This document shows positions 46,380-55,369 of a stretch of 64,000 bases of DNA, in pieces. Source of the stretch: Anaeramoeba ignava. Taxonomy: Eukaryota > Metamonada > Anaeramoebidae. Each line of letters opens with the position of its first letter. Position 1 is the stretch's first letter. The position numbers and the translations under genes are program-made. The stretch covers positions 21,001-85,000 of the forward strand of contig JAPDFW010000084.1 of NCBI GenBank assembly GCA_028826165.1, in the 5' to 3' direction. The notes under the pieces are model-generated. The model saw only the letters and a program-made list of their open reading frames with translations. It was not told where the DNA came from and ran no database searches.

Positions 46380-47660
46380 ATGTCGTTTGTTTCAAAATCA
46401 TATTTTTACATTTCATTTATGGCTTTTGCAATGGTTTTATCCCAAGAATTACAAGAAAATCAAAACCAATTTTTCCAAGCATTAGTTTCAATTTCAAACA
46501 GAAGTTTACCTTCATTAACCCTTATGAATATTGTAGCTATGATTTTATTTTTTATTTGGAATTTCATTACAAAATTAGTTTATGGAAATTTAAATGAATT
46601 TGAATTGGATGTACATTTTATTAAAAAAAAAACAACTAATTAATTAATTGAATTGAATTGAATTATTTTTTTTTTGAATTATTTATTTAGACTTTATTTG
46701 AAACTGGATATAGAAAATTAGTTGATTTTTTATTGATTGCTGGAATGTCTGGTTATAAATCTACAAAAGAAGGAATTTTCATATTTTTTATACTATTATT
46801 ATTAAGAGAATGGAATGAAATTGCGAATTTAAGATTTTCACTTGTAAAATCAAAATTGAAAATCAAAATTAAAAATTAATAATTAATTTTCATTTTAAAG
46901 ATTTTACAAAATCCATTTGTTCCGTTATCTCAAAAATTAAGAATTTTCTTTGGTGTTGTTCTTTTTATGTTCATAGATTTTTCTTTATTCAAATTATCCT
47001 TAAATGAGATGACACAAAACTTTCCATCAATTCATATAATATTTTCAATTGAAGTAAATTCAAAAAAAAAAAAAACAAAACAAGATATAAAATTGGGAAT
47101 TTTATTTATGAAAAAATTTTTGTCAAGTTTCTTTTAATTGTGGTAGAGGTTTTCTTTTTATATATTCGATCAGTATTTCTATTGATTTCAAGTGATAAAA
47201 CTGATGAACTTCTGATTTATCTTGAACCAATCAAAGAATTATTAAAATTTCTTGTTATGTTAATAGCATTTATCCTTTTATTTATGGGCGGTGATATTCC
47301 TTTTAATTTTTTTCCAAGATCTTATTCTTTATTTTAAACTGTTTCGAATTAAATTATCAAACATGATTCAATTCATCAAAATCACAAAATCTTTGAAATC
47401 TGAATTTCCTTCACCAACACAAGAAGATTTAGATCATGATAATATTTGTATAATTTGTCGTGAAGAAATGACAATAAGTAATTCATGCAAACTTCCTTGT
47501 ACTCATTGTGTAAGAAAAAAAGAAAATAAGAAAATTAGAAAATTAATCCATTTCATTTATAATTTTTCTTCATTTTTAGTTTCATAGAGTTTGCTTAAGA
47601 AGATGGTTTAAACAAAAAAGAAAATGTCCAACTTGTGATTTAGATTTAATGGATAAATAA
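46380..47660 (+). CDS. HRD1: HRD1/synoviolin-type RING E3 ligase, 5 exons, one frame break
   Basis: ER membrane ubiquitin ligase of the ERAD pathway. Exons 46380-46610, 46691-46843, 46901-47053, 47128-47509, 47580-47660, all GT-AG and phase 0. About five to six hydrophobic segments, e.g. SLTLMNIVAMILFFIWNFIT, GIFIFFILLLLREWNEIANL, FLLIVVEVFFLYIRSVFLLI and ELLKFLVMLIAFILLFMGGD. After the family-typical D-H-D-N-I-C-I-I-C-R-E-E-M comes a RING-H2: C-x2-C at the start, LPCTHCFHRVCLRRWF and CPTC, then D-L-D-L-M-D-K. About 332 aa, shorter than human HRD1 and lacking its Pro-rich cytosolic tail. Break: a run of seven T (47307-47313) puts G-D-I-P-F-N-F-F out of frame with Q-D-L-I-L-Y-F-K; six T would restore it. 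Most likely an assembly error in a housekeeping gene. Confidence 0.88.
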
Positions 47661-47824
47661 AAATTTCTAATCGAAAATTATCAACAAAAAAACAAAATTC
47701 AAAATGATTTTAATCAGAAAAAAAAATATGAAAATAGAAAAGAAAGAATAAAATTTGGGAATGAAAAATTTATTATTATTTTTATTTTTATTTTTATTTA
47801 AAAAAAAAAGTCAATAAGAATAGA

Positions 47825-49216
47825 TCACCAAGCATAACGATTTGCTGCTGATCTTCGATTGTGGAAACCTTTTTCATTTTGTTCTAAAATTTTATCTTCA
47901 TTATCATAAGCTTTTACAAGAAGACTTGTTAAATGATTTTTTTGTCTTTGTCTTTTTGATGGAGAATGTTTTATTTTTTTAATTGATTTATTTGGATTTT
48001 GAGGTTTTAAATTTTTGAGTTGATTAATTTGATATTCATTTGATTTTGTATAGTCTTGATTTGAATATGCCTTTGAATCATTTACTTGTTCTTGATAATT
48101 ATTTCCAAATGAATTAATTTGTGGATTTGATAAATTTGGGTTGGTTTGTGATGTTTCTTGAAGAAGATGATAAGGGATGTTGTATTGAAGATAACCATAA
48201 TCCATAAAATCTGTCACTTTTATTTGATTTTCTTTGTATTGATTTTCTTTGTATTGATTTTCTTTGTATTTATTTTGATTTTCTTTGTATTGATTTTGAT
48301 TTTCTTTATATTGGTTTGTTTGATTTTCTTTGTATTGGTTTGTTTGATTTTCTTTATATTGATTTTCTTTGTATTGATTTTGATTTTCTTTATATTGATT
48401 TGCTTGAATTATTTGTTCAAATTTTTCCATTTCTTCAATTTTCTTTATTTTGATTTTCATTTTGATTTTGATTTTCTTCTTGATTTTGAATTTCTTTTTT
48501 CTTTTGATTTTGATTTTGATTTTGATTTTGATTTTGATTTTGATTTTGATTTTGATTTTGATTTTGAATTTCTTTTTCTTTTTGAATTTGATTTTGATTT
48601 TCTTCTTGATTTTGATTTGTTTTTTGGATTGTTGAAAAAAGATTTTTTTTGGTTGGATTTTTTGAATAAATATCATCATCAATTTCATCAGATTCTTCAC
48701 CAGAAGAATAGTGGAAAAAAACTTCTTCTTCTTTTTTTACTTCTTTATTAATTTTTTTTCTTTTTTTGAATGATGTTTTTTTTGATTTTTTTTGTTGATT
48801 TTCATTTTTTACATTTTCTTGTTCATTTTTACTATTATTGTTTTTATTTTTTTGATTAATTTGAGGTTTTGGAAGTTTTGATAATAAAGAATTAATTGTT
48901 GATTTGTTTTCAACATTTTCTTGTTCATTTTTACTATTATTGTTTTTATTGTTTTCATTTTTTTTTTTTGTTGATTTTCATTTTTTTCGTTAATTTGAGT
49001 TTTTGCAACATTTTCTTGTTCATTTTTACTATTATTGTTTTTATTGTTTTCATTTTTTTGTTGATTTTCATTTTTTTCGTTAATTTGAGGTTTTGGAAGT
49101 TTTGGTAATAAAGAATTAATAGTTGATTTGTTTTCAACATTTTCTTGTTCATTTTTATCATTTTCTGAACTTTCTTCATCAGAATCAAATTCATAAAGAT
49201 TTTGAATTAAATTCAT
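47825..49216 (-). CDS. PRCC: PRCC-domain protein (mitotic checkpoint regulator family), frame-shifted middle
   Basis: Nuclear protein family (PRCC) linked in animals to the spliceosome and to MAD2B. N-terminus: L-Y-E-F-D-S-D-E-E-S-S-E-N-D, then repeated INSLLPKLPKPQINEKNENQ units that mirror the L-P-x-P-K motifs of PRCC. C-terminus: KRQRQKNHLTSLLVKAYDNE then NRRSAANRYAW, matching the Q-I-T-x-L-x-x-x-A-K...R-R-Q-x-x-x-K-Y-G-F end of the family. The middle is Asn/Gln/Lys repeat and Q-Y-K-E-N repeats (about 48200-48400). A 12-A run (plus 48958-48969, 12 T; sister repeat has 7) moves the frame. Part of the protein (VFFHYSSGEESDEIDDDIYS) reads in that other frame, and the frame returns near 48440. 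Both ends share one frame. Confidence 0.75.
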
Positions 49217-49371
49217 TTCAATAAAAAAAAAAATGAAAAGAAAAAAATGAAAAAATAGTTTTTAAAAAAAAATTTTTTTATTAATTTTGTAGAAAGAATT
49301 CAAACTCTAATCAAGAAAAAAGAACGTTTAAGAAAAATGGATAATTTTTAGTTAGAAACTACTAGATAAAT

Positions 49372-50028
49372 CTATTGAAGACCACCCATACACACTAGCA
49401 ACAAAACTGGAATAATGATAAACCAGTATTTCTTAAAAAAACTTTTTTCTTCTGGTTGATCTGTCATCTTTCTAAACTCAGATCCATAACCCTGGTTAAG
49501 ATTCACGGTTGCTCCATGAACAGGAATATCAATAAAGCCTGTTGTTTTCAGGGATTTTATTGGGAAATATTTTTCACTTTTTGAAGAAGCGTTTTTATCA
49601 TAATTAAAATTCGTTATATAATCAACTCCAATTATTTTTTCGTTATTATCGAAATGAAGTATGATTTGATCCTGGCCGTTTGAGCGTAATAGATCATATG
49701 CCTTTATTGACGCAATTGAAAAACTTGCTTTTGATTTTGAATGTGGATCAGTTGGAACTCTTATTGAATAATATCCTTCTTTATTTGCATTTTCTATTAA
49801 TTCTTTTTTGTCTTTTTCTGTTAATTCATAATTTTCTATTTTAATTTTGATTCTTTTTGTTCCTTGTTTTTTGAATGGAATTGGACTAATAAATTCGATT
49901 TTTCCTCTTTTTTTCCATTCATTTCCTAATTTATGTTCAAATTCAAAATCCATTTTATAACTTTTAGCATTTGTAAAATAAGTGAATAAAAAAATGAAGA
50001 AAAAAAGAAATAATAATAATAATTTCAT
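49372..50028 (-). CDS. EMC10: ER membrane protein complex subunit 10
   Basis: Subunit of the ER insertase complex EMC. Start chosen at 50028 because it gives a signal peptide (MKLLLLFLFFFIFLFTYFTN); the upstream open frame runs through the tRNA gene and is artefact. 218 aa. Lumenal part: MDFEFEHKLGNEWKKRGKIE, LTEKDKKELIENANKEGYYS, IRVPTDPHSKSKASFSIASI, and FIDIPVHGATVNLN. A C-terminal membrane helix KKYWFIIIPVLLLVCMGG follows PEEKSFF, which is the usual ending of EMC10 before its anchor. No intron. An AAAAAATGAAAAAATGAAAAA leader-type run lies just upstream, and tRNA-Sec begins 86 bp from the start on the same strand. Confidence 0.85.
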   Translation of the reverse strand: MKLLLLFLFFFIFLFTYFTNAKSYKMDFEFEHKLGNEWKKRGKIEFISPIPFKKQGTKRIKIKIENYELTEKDKKELIENANKEGYYSIRVPTDPHSKSKASFSIASIKAYDLLRSNGQDQIILHFDNNEKIIGVDYITNFNYDKNASSKSEKYFPIKSLKTTGFIDIPVHGATVNLNQGYGSEFRKMTDQPEEKSFFKKYWFIIIPVLLLVCMGGLQ

Positions 50029-50113
50029 AATTAATTTAAAAAGAAAAAAAATGAAAAAATGAAAAATGAAAAAATATTTTTTTTTTAAATTGAAAAAAAA
50101 AACATAATTTAAG

Positions 50114-50202
50114 CGCCAAGAAGGCAGAATCGAACTGCTAACGAATCGCTTCGTTCGACGGATTTGAAGTCCGCCCTCAATACCTATCAAGTTCATCTTG
50201 GC
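50114..50202 (-). tRNA. tRNA-Sec: Selenocysteine tRNA, anticodon UCA
   Basis: 89 nt on the minus strand starting GCCAAGATGAACTTGATAGG. It folds as a eukaryotic tRNA-Sec: long acceptor stem GCCAAGATG against CTTCTTGGC with the same T-T mismatch position as in animals; six-pair D stem CTTGAT/ATTGAG; anticodon stem GGCGGA/TCCGTC around loop CTTCAAA (anticodon TCA); variable arm AACGAA-GCGA-TTCGTT; T arm GCAG-TTCGATT-CTGC; discriminator G. No intron and no encoded CCA. It implies that the organism decodes UGA as selenocysteine in some mRNAs. None of the genes read here shows an in-frame UGA that fits a selenoprotein. A T-run follows its 3' end only weakly (plus strand AAAAACATAATTT). Confidence 0.95.
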
Positions 50203-50424
50203 AATTTTTATTTTTAAAAAATATCCTCTTTTAAAGTATTATTTTAAAAAAAAATTTATTTTAATTTTTTATTTTAATTTCTTTTTTAATTCTTTAATTT
50301 CTATTTTAATTTCTAATTTTAAAAAAAAAATAAGAAAAAAAATTTTCCTTTTTCTTTTTCTTTTTCTTTTTCTTTTTGATTTTGATTTTGATTTTGATTT
50401 TGGATTTTGATTTTGATTTTAATT

Positions 50425-53400
50425 TTAATTATAATCTATTTGAAAGTTATAATCTTCTAAAATTGTTTCTCTTTTTTGTTTTTTTGATTTTGGTTTTTTT
50501 GATTTTCTTTTTTTTAAAGTTTGTTTTTCTATTTGATTTTCATTTTCAATTTCAATTTGATTTTGATTTTGATTTTGATTTTCAATTTGATTTTCATTTT
50601 CATTTTCAATTTCAATTTGATTTTCATTATTTTCATTTTCATTTTCATTTTCATTTTCATTTTCATTTTCAATTTCATTTTCATTTTCATTTTCATTTTC
50701 ATTTTCATTTTCATTTTCATTTTCATTTTCATTTTCATTTTCATTTTCATTTTCATTTTCATTTTCATCTTTTATTCTTCTTTTTTTGGGTTTTAATTTA
50801 GTTAAAATTTCACTAGCAAGTTTTTCTGGTGATCCATTTTTCTATAAATAATTGGAGGATTCAAAAAAAAAACATTTTAATAAAATCAATAAATTATATT
50901 TGATTTAAAATAAAAAACAAATTTACTAAAATTAAATAATGAGGAAATTGATTAATTCCTTTTAAAGTATCAATAAGAGTTTCTTGTTCTTCTTTGTAAA
51001 TTTCTTCCACATTTAATATATCTTTTAATTTAATTTGATAATCTATAGTTTTAGTTTCATTTTCATTTTCATTTTCATTTTGATTTTGATTTTGATTTTC
51101 ATTTTCATCTTTAAAATAAGTATAAAATGGAACTTTTTCACTTGCCCAATTCCTTAAAACTATTAAACTTGCATTTAATTGATTTATTCCATCCTAAAAT
51201 TTTAATTTTAAATTTTAATTTTAATTTTAATTTTAATTTTGATTTTATAATTGAATTTTAATTTTAATTTTAATTTGAATTTTACAACACGGATTTTTTT
51301 CTTTTTTTCAATAATATGACTTAAAAATTCATTTGCATCTTTGAAATCAGGAATTTTATAATATTGCATTAATTGTTCTTTTTGAGTTCTATTAACCAAT
51401 TCTTTTATAAGAGAAATATCTTTAAGTTTTGAATTTAATTTTCTTCTCAATAAAACATCATTTAAATTGACTTGTTGAGATTGAAAAATAACGTCTCCAG
51501 TAAATTCAAAGAATTTTATCTTTTGACTTATTGGAAATTTATTTAGTTTTAAACTTTCAATAAATGATTTCTTTCCTACATTTGGTTTTCCTATTATCCC
51601 AACAACATATTCATTTGCATTGGGTATTATATTCTTTTCAGCAATTTCTTTTAAAATAATTTCTAATGCTTTTGTTCCATAACATTTGTTTTCGTTTCCA
51701 TTTATTTCTTTTTCCTTTTTTTCCTTGGTTTCTCGACTTTTAAATCCAATAACAACTAAATCTTTTCGTAAAAATTCAAGCCAAGAATTTAAAACTTCTT
51801 TTGGAACCAAATCTATTTTTATTTTAATTATAATTTTTATAAATGAATTTTAATATTAATTTTAATTTTAATTTTATAAATGAATTTTAATATTAATTTT
51901 AATTTTAATTTTATAAATGAATTTTAATATTAATTTTAATTTTAATTTTATAAATGAATTTTAATTTTATAAATGAATTTTAATTTTAATTTTAATATTA
52001 ATTTTAATAATTTTAATTTTAATTAATATTAATATTAAATTAATTTTTATAAATGAATTTTAATTTTAATTTTAATTTTAATTTTAATAATTTTTTTAAA
52101 TTTTATAAATGAATTTTAATATTAATGAATTTTATAAATGAATTTTAATTTTTTTTTAGAGATTACCAATCTTATTTAAAACTGTAATTAAAATTTTTTG
52201 AGGATTTGAACGAATATAATTTTCAATTTCAATTGAACGAGTTGAAATAGGATCTCTTGCATCAAGAATTTGAATTATAATATTGCAATTTTGAATTAAA
52301 TAAATTAAATCATAGATAAGCATTTTTCTTGTTTTTTGAATAACTTTTAATTCTTCTTTTTTTTGTTCTTTGTTTTCTTCTTCTTTTTGTTTTTCTTCTT
52401 GTTCTTTTTTTTTTTGTGACGTAATTAAACTTTTTTCTTTTAATTTTTGTTTTTCTTGTTCTTTTTGTTCTTTCATTTCTTGTATAAGTTTTTCTTTAAA
52501 CGGCCAAGAATTAGGAATACCAGGATCTTTTCTATGTGGTTTCCCTTTTTTAAATTTAATTTAAATTGATTTTAATTTTTAAATTAATTTAAATTGATTT
52601 AAATTGATTTGAATTGATTTGAATTGATTTAAATTGATTTAAATTGATTTAAATTGAATTTTAATTTTTAAATTGATTTAAATTGATTTAAATTGATTTG
52701 AATTGATTTGAATTGATTTAAATTTTAATTTTAAATTGATTTGAATTTAATTTGAATTGATTTAAATTGAATTTTAATTTTAAATTGATTTAAATTGATT
52801 TAAATTGATTTGAATTGATTTAAATTGATTTGAATTGATTTGAATTGATTTAAATTTTAATTTTTAAATTGATTTAAATTGAATTGAATTGATTTTAATT
52901 TTTAAATTGATTTGAATTGATTTAAATTGATTTGAATTGATTTAAATTGATTTAAATTGATTTGAATTGATTTGAATTGATTTAAATTTTAATTTTAAAT
53001 TGATTTGAATTGATTTAAATTGATTTAATTTTAAATTGATTTAAATTGATTTAAATTGATTTAAATTGATTTGAATTGATTTGAATTTTTAAATTGATTT
53101 GAATTGATTTGAATTGATTTGAATTGATTTAAATTGATTTGAATTGATTTGAATTTTAATTTTTAAATTGATTTAAATTTTTAAATTGATTTGAATTTTA
53201 ATTTTAAATTGATTTAAATTGAATTTTAATTTTTAAATTGATTTAAATTGAATTTTAATTTTTAAATTGATTTGAATTGGAATTTTTAATTTTATTTTTT
53301 ATTGATTTGAATTGAATTATAATTTTTAAAATTTGAAAAAAAATTTGAAAAATGAATTTGAAAAAGAAAAATTTTTAAATAAATTTAAATTTTAATTTTT

Positions 53401-53979
53401 CATTTTTTTTTTTCTGTTTAAAATGAATGATTTTTGATTCAGATGAATTGATTTAAATTAATTGAGAATAATTTCAAAATTTCAAACAAAAGAAAACAAT
53501 GAAGGATTTTTTTGGGATTATTTTTCTTGATTTAAATTGATTTTTCAAAATTGATTTAAATTGATTTGAATTTTAATTTTTAAATTGATTTTAGTTGATT
53601 TGAATTTTAATTTTAATTTTTAAATTGATTTGAATTTTAATTTTAATTTTAATTTTAATTTTTAAATTGATTTAAATTATAATTTTTAAATTGAATTTAA
53701 ATTGAAAAACAATTTGAATTGATTTAAATTGATTTGAATTGATTTAAATTGAATTGAATTTTAATTTTTAAATTGATTTAAATTTAATTTAAATTGATTT
53801 AAATTGATTTAAATTGATTTAAATTATAATTTTTAAATTGATTTAAATTGATTACGAAAAGGATAAGGAATTTTTTTAATTTGTTTCTTTGCTTTCTTTT
53901 TATGTTCAATAACTTTTTTCTTTCTTTTATATTTTAATTTGAATGGAATTCTTTTACTTTTAGGTTTATTCTTTGGCAT
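50425..53979 (-). CDS. GNL3: Nucleostemin/GNL3-type circularly permuted GTPase, 5 exons
   Basis: Nucleolar GTPase of the nucleostemin/Grn1 type, needed for large-subunit ribosome biogenesis. Exons (minus): 53979-53856, 52544-52167, 51812-51286, 51193-50927, 50841-50425; 570 aa, all frames join. Basic N-terminus M-P-K-N-K-P-K-S-K-R-I-P-F-K, then HRKDPGIPNSWPFKEKLIQE and a Lys/Glu/Gln coiled coil. The GTPase motifs are in permuted order: DARDP, then NKIDLVPKE (G4), then GIIGKPNVGKKSFIESLKLN (G1). The D-x-P-G (G3) motif is not seen; the place reads K-F-F-E-F-T-G-D-V, as in divergent GNL3 members. Then INQLNASLIVLRNWASEKVP. The last exon has an Asn/Glu tract and ends E-D-Y-N-F-Q-I-D-Y-N. Starts are 115 bp from the divergent FAM177 gene. 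Confidence 0.92.
51813..52166 (-). repeat. GNL3 intron 2: ATAAATGAATTTTAAT repeats
   Basis: 354-bp intron made of TTTTATAAATGAATTTTAAT units mixed with AATTTT hexamers. Donor GTAATC, acceptor ATAG. No gene. Confidence 0.8.
52545..53855 (-). repeat. GNL3 intron 1, 1.3 kb of AAATTGATTT decamer repeats
   Basis: Plus-strand units AAATTGATTT and GAATTGATTT with AATTTTTAAATTG interruptions fill about 52560-53330 and 53530-53860. A non-repeat island at about 53335-53530 is a copy of the FAM177 gene start (separate entry). Confidence 0.85.
53340..53530 (+). pseudogene. Degraded copy of the FAM177 promoter and first codons inside the GNL3 intron
   Basis: Aligns in the same orientation with about 54005-54190. 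Shared pieces are the leader (AAATAAATTTAAATTTTAAT, then TTTTCTGTTTAAAATGAATG), GATT-CAGATGAA, CAAACAAAAGAAAACAATGA and TTTGGGATTATTTTTCTTG. It has an extra T after the ATG, lacks most of the D-E-D-E-K-D-N-P segment and has no continuing frame. Confidence 0.8.
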
Positions 53980-54094
53980 TTAAAAATAAAAAAGAAAATG
54001 AAAAAAATGAAAATGAAAAAGAAAAAAAAATTTTTTTTTAAATAAATTTAAATTTTAATTTTTCATTTTTTTTTTATTTTTTTTTCTGTTTAAA
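53980..54094. promoter_or_regulatory. Bidirectional promoter between GNL3 and FAM177
   Basis: 115 bp between divergent starts: AAAATGAAAAAAATGAAAATG on the GNL3 side (TTTTTCAT in its sense) and TTTTTCATTTTTTTTTTATT then CTGTTTAAAATG on the FAM177 side. Confidence 0.55.
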
Positions 54095-55183
54095 ATGAAT
54101 GATTTTGATTCAGATGAAGATGAAAAAGATAATCCAAAAAATCAAACAAAAGAAAACAATGAGGATATTTGGGATTATCTTTCTTGGGGTTTTTCAAAAG
54201 TTTTAAATGGAATTGATTTTGTTGGTGAAAAAATTGCTAATTTTTTAGGTCTTACAGACTCTAAATATCAACATTGGGTTGATCTTTATTTTGATGAACT
54301 TGAAAAACAACGTGAAGAAAGAGCTGAAGAACAAAAATCTTATCTTGATAATATTGACCATTTGGAATCTAAAGGTTTTTTTGATAATGATAATGATGAT
54401 GAAATTAATTCAATTCAAATTGATAATTTATCTTTGTCTCAAAAATCTCAAAAGCCAATTGATAATGATATTTTTTCTATTGAAAAACCTGAAATTATTA
54501 TTGAAAATCAAAATGAAAATGAAAATGAAAATCAAAATGAAAATGAAAATGAAAATGAAAATGAAAATCAAAATGAAAATCAAAATGAAAATGAAAATGA
54601 AAATCAAAATGAAAATGAAAATCAAAATGAAAATGAAAATGAAAATCAAAATGAAAATCAAATTGAAAATGAAAATGAAAATGAAAATGAAAATGAAAAT
54701 GAAAATCAAAATGAAAATGAAAATGAAAATGAAAATGAAAATCAAAATGAAAATCAAAATGAAAATGAAAATGAAAATCAAAATGAAAATCAAAATGAAA
54801 TTGAAAATGAAAATCAAAATGAAAATCAAAATCAAATTGAAAATGAAAATCAAATTGAAAATGAAAATCAAAATCAAAATGAAAATCAAAATCAAAATGA
54901 AAATGAAAATGAAAATGAAAATGAAAATGAAAATCAAAATGAAAATGAAAATCAAAATGAAAATGAAAATCAAAATGAAAATGAAAATGAAAATGAAAAT
55001 GAAAATGAAAATGAAAATGAAAATGAAAATCAAATTGAAAATCAAATTGAAAATGAAAATCAAAATGAAAATGAAAATGAAAATGAAAATGAAAATGAAA
55101 TTGAAAATGAAAATGAAAATGAAAATGAAAATGAAAATCAAAATGAAATTGAAAATGAAAATCAAAATGAAAATCAAAATTAA
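54095..55183 (+). CDS. FAM177-family protein with long Asn/Glu/Gln tail
   Basis: Small family of unknown biochemical role found across eukaryotes (FAM177A1 is Golgi/endosome-associated in animals). Single exon, 362 aa. Acidic start M-N-D-F-D-S-D-E-D-E-K-D. The FAM177 core at about 24-90 includes LSWGFSKVLNGIDFVGEKIA, NFLGLTDSKYQHWVDLYFDE and LEKQREERAEEQ, matching the G-E-x-x-A-x-x-x-G-x-x-x-x-K-Y-Q signature. From residue about 132 to the end it is nearly pure E-N and Q-N from GAAAAT and CAAAAT units, with some AAATT (Ile). The stop is a TAAAAT unit of the same array. The tail is over twice the core length, so the array may still be changing in length. Confidence 0.87.
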   Translation: MNDFDSDEDEKDNPKNQTKENNEDIWDYLSWGFSKVLNGIDFVGEKIANFLGLTDSKYQHWVDLYFDELEKQREERAEEQKSYLDNIDHLESKGFFDNDNDDEINSIQIDNLSLSQKSQKPIDNDIFSIEKPEIIIENQNENENENQNENENENENENQNENQNENENENQNENENQNENENENQNENQIENENENENENENENQNENENENENENQNENQNENENENQNENQNEIENENQNENQNQIENENQIENENQNQNENQNQNENENENENENENQNENENQNENENQNENENENENENENENENENQIENQIENENQNENENENENENEIENENENENENENQNEIENENQNENQN

Positions 55184-55369
55184 AATCAAAATTAAAAACA
55201 AAATAATTTAGAAAATGAAAAAATTTGGAAAGAAATTTTTTTTTCAATCTTTTTTGAATTATTTCTTTTGATCAATAAAAAAATAAAAACAAAATGAATT
55301 TACAAAAAAAAAACAAAGGAAAAAATCAAGAATTCTACAAAAACTAAACAAGAAAAAGAAAAAAACGAA

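Noticed and set aside
50029-50196. N-terminal extension of EMC10 upstream of 50028
   Set aside because: The open frame runs through the tRNA-Sec gene; the downstream ATG gives a proper signal peptide.
54428-55247. Open frames of about 250-310 aa (I-F-I-F, H-F-H-F, M-K-M-K) overlapping FAM177
   Set aside because: Shadow frames of the (GAAAAT/CAAAAT) coding repeat; the N-E-N-Q frame continues a conserved domain.
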